A program made the translations under genes and the position numbers. From contig WVSR01000001.1 of NCBI GenBank assembly GCA_015689775.1, positions 1,241,501 through 1,305,500 on the forward strand: a stretch of DNA of 64,000 bases. Reading direction: 5' to 3'. Below, piece after piece: positions 9,607 to 19,074 of the stretch (position 1 is the first letter of the stretch; every line of letters begins with the position of its first letter). This DNA is from Rhodobacterales bacterium LSUCC0387 (GTDB lineage: Bacteria; Pseudomonadota; Alphaproteobacteria; Rhodobacterales; Rhodobacteraceae). The notes under the pieces are model-generated. The model did not search any database. It saw nothing but the letters and a program-made list of their open reading frames with translations, and had not been told where the DNA came from.

Positions 9607-10794
9607 TTAAAGGCTGAGGTAATCTACAACATCACCCGCCTTGCGCGGCCCGTCATGCGGAGGGCGGATCAACAAGGCACCCGCTTCGGCGAAAATGGTC
9701 AAGAGGGCGCTGTCTTGGCTTGTAAAGGGCGCAATTTGTGGCAGCGCTGCCCCATCTTGTGGCGTCAGGCTAGCGCGCATGTAATGGGCGCGGTGGCCAT
9801 TGGCGGGCAGATCCACAGACAGATGCGCCTGTTTGGTGCGGCGTGGGGTTTTGGGCAGGCCTTGGAAGGCGCGCAATAGTGGCACCATGAAAAGATGCCC
9901 ACACACCATGGCGGATACTGGGTTTCCTGGCAAACCTAAGAGGGCCGCATCCCCCATGCGCCCTGCCATCAAGGGCTTTCCGGGGCGCATTGCAATTTTA
10001 TAAAAGCTGCGCTCAAGTCCCAGACCTTGGGCCACGGCCCCGACCAAATCATGATCGCCCACCGATGCGCCGCCCACAGTGACAATCAAATCCGCGCCTT
10101 TGGCCATCTCAAATGTGGCGGCAAGGCTGTCGCGCGTGTCGCGCGCAATCGGCAACAGGCGCACGACTGCCCCCTCGGCCTCGGCCATTGCGGCCAAACC
10201 ATAGGTGTTTGAGGCAATGATTTGATCAGGGCGCGGGTTTTGGCCGGGGCTGACCAACTCATCCCCTGTGGCAATGATTGCAACCTCAGGGCGGCGATAA
10301 ACCGAGAGACGCGGCGCATTCATGGCCGCCGCCAAGGCCAGATCCGCAGGGGCCAGGCGGCAGGGCGGAGACATCTCTGCCCCTGCTTTGAAATCAGCGC
10401 CTTCCGGGCGAATATGGGGCGCGTCATCCACTGCATTAATCACGATATGATCGTCTTCGACGGTGACATCTTCTTGGATCACAATATGGTCAGCCCCTTG
10501 CGGCAGTGGTGCGCCCGTGAAAATCCGCACCGCCTCACCTTGGCCAAACTGGCCCTGCCATGCTTGCCCTGCTGGGGCCTCACCCACCACGCGCAGCCGC
10601 GCACCAAGGCAGAGATCCGCTTTGCGAATTGCATAGCCATCCATCGCAGAGGCCGCAAAGGGCGGCTGATCACGCACCGCCACAACAGGCCGCGCCAAAA
10701 CCCGCCCCGCTGCATGGCGCAACGGGATGTCTTCGACACCTATGGGCTGCGCCAACTCCAAACAGCGCACGAGGGCCTCACTTACGGAAATCAT
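9607..10794 (-). CDS. moeA: Molybdopterin molybdenumtransferase MoeA
   Basis: Inserts molybdate into adenylylated molybdopterin in the last step of molybdenum cofactor synthesis. The 395-residue protein shows the MoeA order: an N-terminal segment with [14 protein letters not shown] and the [14 protein letters not shown] motif, the [16 protein letters not shown] segment, the MoCF-binding region with [11 protein letters not shown] and the phosphate-binding [12 protein letters not shown], then GRPL-like [11 protein letters not shown] and the GLPGNPVSA motif. Its start overlaps the moaC stop codon by four bases, so the two are translationally coupled. It closes the trp-moa operon; lexA downstream has its own promoter. 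Confidence 0.95.
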   Translation of the reverse strand: MISVSEALVRCLELAQPIGVEDIPLRHAAGRVLARPVVAVRDQPPFAASAMDGYAIRKADLCLGARLRVVGEAPAGQAWQGQFGQGEAVRIFTGAPLPQGADHIVIQEDVTVEDDHIVINAVDDAPHIRPEGADFKAGAEMSPPCRLAPADLALAAAMNAPRLSVYRRPEVAIIATGDELVSPGQNPRPDQIIASNTYGLAAMAEAEGAVVRLLPIARDTRDSLAATFEMAKGADLIVTVGGASVGDHDLVGAVAQGLGLERSFYKIAMRPGKPLMAGRMGDAALLGLPGNPVSAMVCGHLFMVPLLRAFQGLPKTPRRTKQAHLSVDLPANGHRAHYMRASLTPQDGAALPQIAPFTSQDSALLTIFAEAGALLIRPPHDGPRKAGDVVDYLSL

Positions 10795-11273
10795 TGCGCC
10801 TCGTATTTCCCTGATTTGCCGCCATCTTTTAGCAGCACGCGCAGCCCGCCGATTTCCATCGCGCGGTCGGCGGCTTTGAGCATGTCATAGACGGTCAGCG
10901 CGGCGGTGGAGGCGGCGGTCAGCGCCTCCATCTCAACCCCTGTTTGGCCCGTGGTTTTGACAATCGCCACAATCCGCACCCCAGGCAAGGCGCTGTCCGC
11001 CTCGAGCGTCAAGGCCACTTTTGACAAGGACAAAGGATGGCAAAGCGGGATCAAATCGGCGGTTTTCTTCGCCCCCATAATCCCCGCAAGCCGCGCGACC
11101 CCCAAAACATCGCCCTTTTTTGCACTGCCACTTTCCACAAGCGCCAATGTCTCAGGGGCCATGCGCACAAAACATTCGGCCATCGCCACGCGGTCAGTCG
11201 CGTCTTTAGCAGAGATATCCACCATATGCGCCCGTCCGTCTTTGTCGAAATGGGTCAGTTTTTGCTCACTCAT
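10791..11273 (-). CDS. moaC: Cyclic pyranopterin monophosphate synthase MoaC
   Basis: Converts the MoaA product to cyclic pyranopterin monophosphate in the first stage of molybdenum cofactor synthesis. The 160-residue protein begins [20 protein letters not shown], typical of MoaC, and contains [12 protein letters not shown] with the active-site histidine, the [10 protein letters not shown] motif and the conserved KAADRAMEI...[10 protein letters not shown]-terminus. It starts seven bases after the trpC stop and overlaps moeA by four. moaA is not in the window, so this operon supplies only part of the pathway. Confidence 0.96.
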   Translation of the reverse strand: MSEQKLTHFDKDGRAHMVDISAKDATDRVAMAECFVRMAPETLALVESGSAKKGDVLGVARLAGIMGAKKTADLIPLCHPLSLSKVALTLEADSALPGVRIVAIVKTTGQTGVEMEALTAASTAALTVYDMLKAADRAMEIGGLRVLLKDGGKSGKYEAQ

Positions 11274-11280
11274 GCCGCCC

Positions 11281-12093
11281 TCACATTGTGCCCGTATAGG
11301 GGTCTGATAGCAGCGCGCTTGTGGCCGCGGCCACATCAGCCGCACGCATCAGGCTTTCGCCGATTAGGAAACTGCGCGCCCCATATTTTGTCATATCGGC
11401 CAAATCTGCGGGGGTGAATAACCCGCTTTCGCAGATCAAAAGCCGATCTTCTGGGGCCATGCGCGACAGACGGCGTGTTGTATCAAGGCTTGTCTCAAAG
11501 GTGTTGAGATTGCGGTTGTTGATCCCCAAGAGCCGCGATTTTAGGGCGTTTGCGCGCTCTAGCTCAGCCTCATCATGCACTTCGATCAGTGCATCCATTC
11601 CGCAATCAAAGGCGGCGGCCTCAAGCTCGGCGGCTTGGGCATCGCTGACAGATGCCATGATGATCAAAATACAATCGGCCCCCCAAGCGCGCGCCTCGAC
11701 CACCTGATAGGTGTCATAGAGGAAATCTTTGCGCAGCGCGGGCAGGGCGGTGGCGGCGCGCGCCGCTACCAGATAGTCAGGCGCACCTTGGAAACTGGGC
11801 GTGTCGGTCAGAACCGAGAGGCAGGTGGCCCCGCCCGCCTCATAGGCGCGCGCAAGGGCAGGCGGATCAAAATCAGGGCGGATCAACCCTTTGGAGGGGC
11901 TCGCCTTCTTGATTTCAGCAATCAAACCATAGCCTTCGCGACTGGCCTCTTGCAGCGCTTCGGCGAAGGGGCGGATCGGCGGGGCATTGCGCGCCGCATC
12001 CTCAACCTCGCTGAGAGGGATCGCTGCCTTAGCGGCTGCAATTTCCTCAAGCTTATAGGCTTTGATTTTTTCTAGGATCGTGGGGGTGCTCAT
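11281..12093 (-). CDS. trpC: Indole-3-glycerol phosphate synthase
   Basis: Catalyses ring closure of carboxyphenylaminodeoxyribulose phosphate to indole-3-glycerol phosphate in tryptophan synthesis. A 270-residue TIM barrel, not fused to TrpF. Visible motifs are [13 protein letters not shown] (catalytic lysine and phosphate contacts), LPALRKDF, the [11 protein letters not shown] strand, [12 protein letters not shown] and the phosphate-binding [14 protein letters not shown]. It is 13 bases downstream of trpD in the trpG-trpD-trpC-moaC-moeA operon. Confidence 0.97.
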   Translation of the reverse strand: MSTPTILEKIKAYKLEEIAAAKAAIPLSEVEDAARNAPPIRPFAEALQEASREGYGLIAEIKKASPSKGLIRPDFDPPALARAYEAGGATCLSVLTDTPSFQGAPDYLVAARAATALPALRKDFLYDTYQVVEARAWGADCILIIMASVSDAQAAELEAAAFDCGMDALIEVHDEAELERANALKSRLLGINNRNLNTFETSLDTTRRLSRMAPEDRLLICESGLFTPADLADMTKYGARSFLIGESLMRAADVAAATSALLSDPYTGTM

Positions 12094-12106
12094 GCGGCCT
12101 CCGATG

Positions 12107-13123
12107 TCAGGCTTGCAATGTCAGGCGGGCAAGGGCGTTCAGTTTTGCCTTGGCCTTGCCGCTGTCGATGCTGTCGCGAGCCATCTCGGCCCCTTCACGC
12201 AGATCACTGGCGTGATCAGCGACCACGAGCGCACAGGCTGAATTAAGCAAAACTGCATCTCGATAGGCCGATGGCGCACCCTCAAGTAGCGCGGCAAAGG
12301 CGCGGCCATTTTCCGCAGGAGAGCCGCCCAAGATATCGCGCAAGGGGTGAACGGGTAGGTCTGCATCCTCGGGGTGAATTTCAACGCCTGTGATTTTACC
12401 ATCCTCAAGCTTTGCAACCTGTGTGGCCCCGCAGATCGACACCTCATCGCTGCCATCATCCCCATGGACAAGCCATGCTTTTTCGGATCCCAAATCCTTA
12501 AGAACCTCAGCCATTGGGAAAATCAGGTCAATCGCAAAGGCCCCCGTTAATTGCCGTGTCACCCCTGCGGGGTTGGTCAATGGCCCAAGGATGTTGAAGA
12601 TGGTTTTACATCCCAATTCTTGGCGCACCGGCATGACATGTTTGATCGCGGGGTGATGCATCGGGGCCATCATAAAGCCGATGCCAATTTCATTGATCGC
12701 ACGTTCTGCAACATCGGCACCGACCATGACATTGACCCCCAACGCGGTCAGCGCATCTGCAGCCCCTGATTTGGACGACAGATTGCGATTGCCATGTTTG
12801 GCCACGGTCACTCCTGCGCCCGCAACCACAAAGGCGGTCGCGGTGGAAATGTTCAGCGTGCCCATGCCATCGCCACCTGTCCCCACGATATCCATCGCGC
12901 CTGCTGGCGCTGAAACGGCGGTACATTTTGCGCGCATCACAGCCGCCGCCGCCGCATATTCCGAGACGGATTCACCGCGCGCGCGCAAGGCCATCAACAA
13001 GCCCCCCATTTGCGCGGCGGTTGCTGTGCCATCGAACAGATGAGTAAAGGCCGTCTCTGCCTGTGCGCGGGACAGCGGCCCTTCTGAGGCCGCAAAGATC
13101 AGGGGTTTCATTGCATCGCTCAT
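12107..13123 (-). CDS. trpD: Anthranilate phosphoribosyltransferase
   Basis: Transfers phosphoribose from PRPP to anthranilate, the second step of tryptophan synthesis. The 338-residue protein has the glycine-rich PRPP motif [17 protein letters not shown] and the following [17 protein letters not shown], both diagnostic of TrpD, plus [19 protein letters not shown]. The start codon overlaps the trpG stop by four bases, which couples their translation. Confidence 0.97.
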   Translation of the reverse strand: MSDAMKPLIFAASEGPLSRAQAETAFTHLFDGTATAAQMGGLLMALRARGESVSEYAAAAAVMRAKCTAVSAPAGAMDIVGTGGDGMGTLNISTATAFVVAGAGVTVAKHGNRNLSSKSGAADALTALGVNVMVGADVAERAINEIGIGFMMAPMHHPAIKHVMPVRQELGCKTIFNILGPLTNPAGVTRQLTGAFAIDLIFPMAEVLKDLGSEKAWLVHGDDGSDEVSICGATQVAKLEDGKITGVEIHPEDADLPVHPLRDILGGSPAENGRAFAALLEGAPSAYRDAVLLNSACALVVADHASDLREGAEMARDSIDSGKAKAKLNALARLTLQA

Positions 13124-13707
13124 GCAGGCAACGCTCCCTTCGTGGTGTCGATAAAGGTTTTTAGCATCGCATGGCCATGTTCTGAGCGGATGCTTTCGGG
13201 ATGAAATTGCACGCCCTCAATTGGCAGGGTTTTATGGCGCAGCCCCATAATAGTGCCGTCTGTTAATTCTGCCGTGACCTGAAGACAATCGGGGAGGGAG
13301 GCGCGCTCAACCACCAAGCTGTGATAGCGCGTGGCCAAAAGGGGCGAGGGTAGGCCTGCGAAGACACCGATGCCCTTATGATGGATCTCGCCCAATTTGC
13401 CATGCACGATTTCATGGCACTGCAAGACTTTACCCCCGAAAGCCTCGCCAATGGTTTGATGCCCCAAGCACACGCCAACGAGCGGCACGCGGGCCTCGGC
13501 TGCGGCGCGGGTTAGTTCAAGGCAGATACCTGCCTGTGCGGGGTCACAAGGCCCAGGCGAGAGAACAATCCCATCGGGGCCCATGGCCAAGGCCTCGGTC
13601 ACCGTCAGCGCGTCATTGCGCAAAACGCGGGTTTCTGCCCCAAGCTCGCCCAAGTAGTGAACAAGGTTATAGGTGAAACTGTCGTAATTATCGATCAAGA
13701 GAAGCAT
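13120..13707 (-). CDS. trpG: Anthranilate synthase component II (glutamine amidotransferase)
   Basis: Supplies ammonia from glutamine to TrpE for anthranilate synthesis. The 195-residue class I amidotransferase has the oxyanion segment LSPGPCDP, the nucleophile Cys80 in [15 protein letters not shown] and the catalytic His-Glu pair in VQFHPESI. Some homologues also serve folate synthesis (PabA), but the location upstream of trpD and trpC points to tryptophan. It is the first gene of its operon; trpE lies separately upstream, about 350 bases away, on the same strand. Confidence 0.95.
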   Translation of the reverse strand: MLLLIDNYDSFTYNLVHYLGELGAETRVLRNDALTVTEALAMGPDGIVLSPGPCDPAQAGICLELTRAAAEARVPLVGVCLGHQTIGEAFGGKVLQCHEIVHGKLGEIHHKGIGVFAGLPSPLLATRYHSLVVERASLPDCLQVTAELTDGTIMGLRHKTLPIEGVQFHPESIRSEHGHAMLKTFIDTTKGALPA

Positions 13708-13823
13708 GACGGTCTCGCGGAATTGGGGGTCTTTGTGCAGATCACTCAGGCTATAAATGTTCAGAGCCGCGCCTCGGGGTCAAGGGAGGTAGGGCTGAAA
13801 ACATGCGGCGCTGCGCAGATTGA

Positions 13824-14051
13824 TTGGCACAAGATAGGGTAAAGTCGGATATAAACGGGTTTTTGGTTGGTGCCGTGATCGGCACGGTGATCTCTGTGGC
13901 GGGATTATTGGGCACATCCCATTTCTGTGGGCAAGACACAGGCGAGATAGTGGAGCAAGCCCAAGAGGCCGCACTCCCTTATCCCGTGGTCGCACCCTCC
14001 CGAGATTCCGCGCCTGTCTCAGCGATTTTGCAAAAGACCCTCACGCGCTAG
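13824..14051 (+). CDS. Possible small membrane protein between trpG and trpE
   Basis: A 75-residue frame on the strand opposite to the trp genes. It has one clear hydrophobic helix (GFLVGAVIGTVISVAGLLG) followed by a short hydrophilic tail, which looks like a natural membrane anchor and not like noise. There is no ATG; the only available start is TTG, and I see no good ribosome binding site. In Rhodobacter sphaeroides a yibQ gene (divergent polysaccharide deacetylase, with an N-terminal membrane anchor) lies between trpE and trpG, so this could be a remnant, but the orientation would then be reversed. It fills most of an otherwise empty 350-base gap. It may not be expressed. Confidence 0.3.
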   Translation: MAQDRVKSDINGFLVGAVIGTVISVAGLLGTSHFCGQDTGEIVEQAQEAALPYPVVAPSRDSAPVSAILQKTLTR

Positions 14052-14061
14052 GCGTTCTAGT

Positions 14062-15585
14062 CTAGTCTTTGCTTTGGGGTTGGCCGGCGAACTGCGCGGC
14101 CTCTGCCGCCGCTTTGCGCAACGCGCGCGATTTGTTCACGGTTTCCATTAATTCTGCCTCGGGGTCACTGTCATAAACAACGCCCCCTCCGGCTTGGATG
14201 TAAAGCCGTGTATCTTTCAAAACAGCCGTGCGCAAGGCGATACAAATATCCATATCGCCGCCCGCGCTGAAATACCCGACACCGCCCCCATAAATACCGC
14301 GCTTTTCTGGCTCTAACTCGTCAATGATCTGCATGGCGCGCAATTTGGGCGCGCCCGAGACTGTGCCTGCGGGCAGACCCGCCAAAAGGGCGGAAAGCGC
14401 GTCATGCTCATCCGACAATTCGCCTACCACATTCGAGACGATATGCATCACATGGCTATAGCGCTCGACAACGAATTCTTCGGTCGGACGAACCGTGCCT
14501 ATTTTTGCGACACGACCCACATCGTTGCGGCCCAAATCCAGCAGCATCAGATGTTCTGCCAATTCCTTTTTATCGCTCAGCAAATCCACCTCAAGCGCGC
14601 GATCTTCTTCGGGCGTTGCGCCGCGGGGGCGTGTGCCTGCAATCGGGCGAATGGTGACTTGGCTGCCTTTGACCTGCACCAAAATCTCTGGGCTTGCGCC
14701 AACTACCTGATAGGGCCCGAAATTGAAGAAGAACATATAGGGTGAGGGGTTGGTGCGCCGCAGTGCGCGATAGAGAGCGAAGGGCGGATGCGGGAAATCC
14801 TGCGTCCAGCGCTGCGAGGGGACAACCTGAAAAATATCGCCCGCCCGAATATAGGCCTTGGCCTTATCCACGGCAGCGAAATAGCCCTCTTTGGTGAAAT
14901 TGGAAACGGGCTCAACGTCAGATGTGTCTGCATCCGCCCCCAAATGACGTTGTGCGATAGCAGGGGCCTGTTCGAGCTTGTCGAGCGCTTCTTGCACCCG
15001 CTCGCAGGCCGCCGCATAGGCGGTTTCCGCCGAAATATCCGCCGAGAAGAACGCAGGCGACACCAAGGTTACATCGCCCTTAACTCCATCTAGCACTGCA
15101 ACCAAAGACGGGCGCATCATCACGGCATCAGGCAGGCCAAGAGGGTCTGGGTTCACATTGGGCAAATGCTCCACCAAACGGATCATGTCATAGCCCAAAT
15201 AGCCGAATAGACCCGCTGCGGCCTGTGGCATATCGGCGGGCAGATCAATTTGACTTTCAGCCAAAAGCGCGCGCAGCGAGGTGAGGGGCGCGCTGTCGCA
15301 CTCAACAAAATGATCCCGATCTTGGGCAGCGTTGCGGTTGATCCGCGCCTGTGTGCCGTGACATTCCCAGATCACATCGGGGGCCATGCCCACGATTGAA
15401 TAGCGGCCGCGCAATTCCCCGCCCGTGACAGATTCAAGCATGACACTGTCTTGGCCCGCATTGGCAAGTTTCAGCATCAGCGAAACAGGCGTGTCCAAAT
15501 CAGCAGCCAAACGGGCATAGACAATTTGGTTTTTGCCTTGCGCCCAACCTTCGGCGAAGCTGTCAAAACGGGTGATTAGCGCCAT
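14062..15585 (-). CDS. trpE: Anthranilate synthase component I
   Basis: Makes anthranilate from chorismate with ammonia from TrpG. The 507-residue protein has an N-terminal feedback domain with the tryptophan-binding segment MLESVTGG...GRYSIVG, and a C-terminal chorismate-binding domain with SPEILV, the signature PIAGTRPRGATPEED, LLDLGRNDVGRV and GTVSGAPKLRAM. It starts ten bases after the ppiD stop, so the two are co-transcribed. I see no leader peptide directly before it. Confidence 0.97.
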   Translation of the reverse strand: MALITRFDSFAEGWAQGKNQIVYARLAADLDTPVSLMLKLANAGQDSVMLESVTGGELRGRYSIVGMAPDVIWECHGTQARINRNAAQDRDHFVECDSAPLTSLRALLAESQIDLPADMPQAAAGLFGYLGYDMIRLVEHLPNVNPDPLGLPDAVMMRPSLVAVLDGVKGDVTLVSPAFFSADISAETAYAAACERVQEALDKLEQAPAIAQRHLGADADTSDVEPVSNFTKEGYFAAVDKAKAYIRAGDIFQVVPSQRWTQDFPHPPFALYRALRRTNPSPYMFFFNFGPYQVVGASPEILVQVKGSQVTIRPIAGTRPRGATPEEDRALEVDLLSDKKELAEHLMLLDLGRNDVGRVAKIGTVRPTEEFVVERYSHVMHIVSNVVGELSDEHDALSALLAGLPAGTVSGAPKLRAMQIIDELEPEKRGIYGGGVGYFSAGGDMDICIALRTAVLKDTRLYIQAGGGVVYDSDPEAELMETVNKSRALRKAAAEAAQFAGQPQSKD

Positions 15586-15595
15586 GATCCGTGCC

Positions 15596-17452
15596 TTATG
15601 GGAAGGATGCGTGGACTTGGTTGACCACGGATTGGTTAAAGGTGAGGCCGACCGCCGATTGCATCTGGCGTCCGAAATCTTCGAATAAATCGGCCGTCAG
15701 GGACTGGCTGATTTGTTGGGTCAGGATATTGGCCAGTAGATCCGTGTCAGGGTCGGCGCGATCGGCGGGGTTGATCGCATCAAGGCGCACCACCAAGGCC
15801 TGCGCCTCACCGCCGACAACCGCAATCTCGCCCGTGCGGTACAGGCCAAACACTGTTTGCACCAGCGCGTCAGGCGTATCCGCGATAAAGTCATTGCGCC
15901 GCACATCTGTCTCGCGCATCAAGCCGCCAAACCGCTCAAGGCGCCGACCCGAGGCCGCAATATCGGCGCGGATTTCTTCGGCGCGGGCCAAGAGCGCGTC
16001 TTGGGTAGCATAGATTGTCCAATCCGCGATGACATCCGCGCGCACATCGTCAAGAGGCGGCAGGGTTGGCAACACGATTTGGTCAAGCCGCAGCGCGAAT
16101 ACCCCGCCATCGGAGAGATCGAGAATTTCGGGGAAATCCCCGTCTTCAATCGTGTCTGCAACCGCGCGGAAAGCTTCGTAGGCGGCAATGCCATCCTCTT
16201 GGCTGCCATCATAGCGGATTGTGCTAAGCACCATTTGCGTCTCATCCGCGACCTCCTCAAGGGTGGCGCCTGAGGCGAGGAGGTCGTCAAACCCTTCGCG
16301 CAGGTCAGAAATGGCGCGGCGCGCGGCATCCGCCGTGACTTCGCTGCGCAGGTCGTCCTGAACCTCCTCAAACGGGATTTCTGTCGCATCCAACACGGCA
16401 TTGATGCGGAAAATTGCAGGGCCAAAGGGCGAGGCAACGGGGCCCACGAATTCCGCATCGCTTGCGGCGAAAACGGCCTCTGCCTCGGCGGCAGAGAGAT
16501 CATCACGGGTAACATCCCCCATGTCGGTGTCTTCCAACAACAGCCCACGTTCGCTCACGAGGGTTTCAAAATCTGCGCTGTCGTCATTGAGCCGCGTCCA
16601 AGCGGCTTCGGCCTCCGCTTCGGTGGGGTAGACCAAACGCTCCACCAAGCGGCGCTCGGGTTGGCGGTATTCCTCAATGCGTTCCTGATAGAGGCTTTGC
16701 AGCGTGCTGTCGCTGACGGGGATATCATCCATGATGATGTTGGGCGTGATCCAGATATAGGTGATCTCGCGGGCCTCGGGCAGGGTAAAGCGATCTGGGA
16801 ACGCCTCGTAATGGGTTGTGATCTGCTCTTCCGTAGGGGCAGGCACGGGGGCGTCCAAATCGGCGGCGGTCAAAGGCAGATAAGAAAAGCCACGGGATTC
16901 TTGTTGATAGGCCACCAAAGGATCAACCAATGCCGCAGGCGCAGGCACACGCCCCAAAATCGCAGATTGCAGGATGGAGCGGGCTATATCCGCACGAATT
17001 TCTTCCTCAAATTCGCCTGCACTCAAACCACGTTGGCTGAGAAAAAACTCATAGGCTTGGCGGTCGAACGTGCCATCTGCGCCTTGGAAAGCGGGGATTT
17101 GCAAAATCTGGTTGGCGATCTCCTCATCCCCGATGGAGAGCGTCATCATCGCCGCCTCATTATCAAGGGCCGCGCGCGCAAAAAGGCCCTGACGCACCTG
17201 TGCATCTATGCCGTTGGCAATCAGCATCGACAGGGTCACATTTTGCCCCGTCTCCCCGCTGCGGGCACGCAATTCTTGATCTAGGGCGCGGGCATAATCT
17301 TCGGCGCTGATCTCAATATCGCCGACCGATCCCATCCGCGAGGCGCCACCTGAGAACGACCCGATCCCAAAGCCTGCTAGGGCCACAAATAGCAGGCCAA
17401 GGATTGCCCAGACAAAAATCTTGGACAGGGATTTTTGGGCCGATTTGCTCAT
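15596..17452 (-). CDS. PpiD-like peptidylprolyl isomerase / SurA_N domain protein
   Basis: Membrane-anchored periplasmic folding factor of the PpiD type, thought to act on proteins emerging from the Sec translocon. From the chosen ATG the 618-residue protein begins with a short cytoplasmic tail, one membrane helix (IFVWAILGLLFVALAGFG, about residues 11-28) and a large periplasmic part. This has the SurA-N region (long helices, residues about 40-220) and a parvulin-like PpiC domain near 240-350, which looks degenerate. Length matches PpiD. It sits directly upstream of trpE, a linkage with no obvious functional reason. Confidence 0.88.
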   Translation of the reverse strand: MSKSAQKSLSKIFVWAILGLLFVALAGFGIGSFSGGASRMGSVGDIEISAEDYARALDQELRARSGETGQNVTLSMLIANGIDAQVRQGLFARAALDNEAAMMTLSIGDEEIANQILQIPAFQGADGTFDRQAYEFFLSQRGLSAGEFEEEIRADIARSILQSAILGRVPAPAALVDPLVAYQQESRGFSYLPLTAADLDAPVPAPTEEQITTHYEAFPDRFTLPEAREITYIWITPNIIMDDIPVSDSTLQSLYQERIEEYRQPERRLVERLVYPTEAEAEAAWTRLNDDSADFETLVSERGLLLEDTDMGDVTRDDLSAAEAEAVFAASDAEFVGPVASPFGPAIFRINAVLDATEIPFEEVQDDLRSEVTADAARRAISDLREGFDDLLASGATLEEVADETQMVLSTIRYDGSQEDGIAAYEAFRAVADTIEDGDFPEILDLSDGGVFALRLDQIVLPTLPPLDDVRADVIADWTIYATQDALLARAEEIRADIAASGRRLERFGGLMRETDVRRNDFIADTPDALVQTVFGLYRTGEIAVVGGEAQALVVRLDAINPADRADPDTDLLANILTQQISQSLTADLFEDFGRQMQSAVGLTFNQSVVNQVHASFP

Positions 17453-17496
17453 ATGCGTGTCTCGCTTTGTTGCGCTGTGCCGATCTTGTGCCTGAC

Positions 17497-17528
17497 AAAA
17501 GCCACCACGCGCAACCCGCGCGGGTGGC
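17497..17528 (-). terminator. Terminator of ssb
   Basis: An inverted repeat with outer arms GCCACC / GGTGGC and a GC-rich inner part, followed on the minus strand by TTTTGTC. It is about 55 bases past the ssb stop codon, between ssb and the ppiD start. Confidence 0.6.
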
Positions 17529-17583
17529 ATTTACCAAATTTGTGATGAGGATTTACGCGCTTGGGGCAGGGGGGGCAAGCAAC

Positions 17584-18096
17584 TTAGAAGGGGATTTCGT
17601 CATCCATATCGCTTGGCATGGATTGGCCTGCACCACCGCGATCCATTCCGCGATCATCTGGGAAACCGCCGCCGCTGATGCGGTCATCTGCGCCGCCATA
17701 GCCCCCGCTATCGCCATAGCTGCCACCACCATCCGATTGGTCATTGCGACCATCAAGCAAGGTCAACTCGCCACGATAGGGGCGCAAGACCACCTCGGTC
17801 GTATAACGATCCTGCCCATTTTGATCCTGCCATTTGCGGGTTTCCAATTGGCCTTCGATATAGACCTTTGACCCTTTGCGCAGATATTGTTCTGCAATGC
17901 GGGCTAAAGGTTCTGAGAAAATCGCCACCGAGTGCCATTCTGTGCGCTCGCGCCGCTCGCCTGTGTTGCGATCTTTCCAGTTTTCAGATGTCGCGATGCG
18001 CAAATTGCACACTTTGCCGCCATTCTGAAAGCTGCGCACCTCAGGGTCGCGCCCCAAATTCCCGACCAGAATTACCTTATTAACTGAACCTGCCAT
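17584..18096 (-). CDS. ssb: Single-stranded DNA-binding protein
   Basis: Coats single-stranded DNA during replication, repair and recombination. The 170-residue protein has the OB-fold N-terminus ([42 protein letters not shown]) over about the first 110 residues, then a glycine-rich flexible linker and the acidic interaction tip DMDDEIPF. The length is usual for alphaproteobacteria. No GTTC-N7-GTTC box is visible upstream, so it is not obviously SOS-controlled here. A lytic transglycosylase gene diverges from it. Confidence 0.97.
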   Translation of the reverse strand: MAGSVNKVILVGNLGRDPEVRSFQNGGKVCNLRIATSENWKDRNTGERRERTEWHSVAIFSEPLARIAEQYLRKGSKVYIEGQLETRKWQDQNGQDRYTTEVVLRPYRGELTLLDGRNDQSDGGGSYGDSGGYGGADDRISGGGFPDDRGMDRGGAGQSMPSDMDDEIPF

Positions 18097-18263
18097 GTCA
18101 CCTCTCCCATAGTCGTGGCCGCGAATCTGCGCCTTTGAGATATGTTTAGACCATCGTAAATTGGTTAATGAAACCCGAATTTCATTTGCAGGCGGCGTAC
18201 AAGCGCTTGGCGCTGTGGGGGATACAGGCTAAAACAACACAGGTTTTATGAGGTGAATGGGCC

Positions 18264-18842
18264 GTGAAGGTGCAGAAAGTCAGCCTGATTTCTGTGGGAT
18301 TTGTCCTAATATTTGGGCAAATCTCTATGGCCGATGGCAATAGCCTTGATCGTTTCCGTTCGGCGGCACGGGTTTTGGACAGCCGCGCCTCAAGCCAATA
18401 TTCCAATTCAGAACGCATGCGCCCTGATTACGATGCGGCCCTTGGCGCGGCGATCCCGCGCTTTTCGGGGCAGGCCCCTCAGGCCTATCTTGATCTTGCC
18501 CGCAATGCAGCGCGCCGTCATGGCGTGCCTGAGGATTTGTTCCTACGCCTTGTTGCGGTTGAATCGAACTGGAACCCGCGCGCCACCAGCCATGCGGGGG
18601 CGATTGGTTTGGCGCAATTGATGCCAGATACCGCTGATCTCTTGGGGGTAAACCCGCATGATCCTGCGCAAAACCTAGAAGGGGGCGCGCGCTATTTGGC
18701 GATGCAATATCGCAATTTCCGCTCATGGCGTTTGGCCTTGGCGGCCTATAATGCAGGGCCACAAGCCGTAAACACCCATGGCGGCGTGCCGCCCTTTCAG
18801 GAGACACAAAATTATGTGCGCCGCATTTTGGGGGGTGGGTGA
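18264..18842 (+). CDS. Lytic transglycosylase (SLT domain), exported
   Basis: Predicted murein lytic transglycosylase, cleaving the MurNAc-GlcNAc bond of peptidoglycan. The 192-residue protein starts at GTG, has an N-terminal signal peptide ([20 protein letters not shown]) and a single SLT domain with the catalytic glutamate in VAVESNWNP (Glu100), the conserved AIGLAQLMP and the C-terminal AAYNAGP. It is a minimal, one-domain enzyme without LysM or other binding modules. Divergent from ssb and convergent with the small Rieske-linked gene. The specific subfamily cannot be set. Confidence 0.88.
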   Translation: MKVQKVSLISVGFVLIFGQISMADGNSLDRFRSAARVLDSRASSQYSNSERMRPDYDAALGAAIPRFSGQAPQAYLDLARNAARRHGVPEDLFLRLVAVESNWNPRATSHAGAIGLAQLMPDTADLLGVNPHDPAQNLEGGARYLAMQYRNFRSWRLALAAYNAGPQAVNTHGGVPPFQETQNYVRRILGGG

Positions 18843-18846
18843 GCGC

Positions 18847-19074
18847 CTAGCCGGTCGGCTCGGCCCCCAATTCGACCAAGGCACGGCGATAGGTTTCGGC
18901 CTCGGGCAGCCCTGCATCTAGGGCAAACACATAAGCATGTGTCAAATAAAACGCGGCAGAGGCCGCACCCATATCATCGGCGGCCTTGGCATATATCTGC
19001 GCAATGCGTTCTTTATCGCCTGCCGCATGGGCCGCAAGAAGTGCTGCATCAAGCGCGGATTTTGGGGCGCTCAC
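18847..19074 (-). CDS. Small helical protein coupled to a Rieske oxygenase
   Basis: A 75-residue protein starting with GTG, whose start overlaps the TGA stop of the upstream Rieske oxygenase gene (GTGA). The sequence (SAPKSALDAALLAAHAAGDK and then AAFYLTHAYVFALDAGLPEA) looks like two or three amphipathic helices of the TPR/Sel1 kind. No catalytic motif is visible and I do not recognise the family. The overlap suggests it is translated together with the oxygenase and could be a partner or stability factor; this is inference. Confidence 0.65.
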   Translation of the reverse strand: MSAPKSALDAALLAAHAAGDKERIAQIYAKAADDMGAASAAFYLTHAYVFALDAGLPEAETYRRALVELGAEPTG

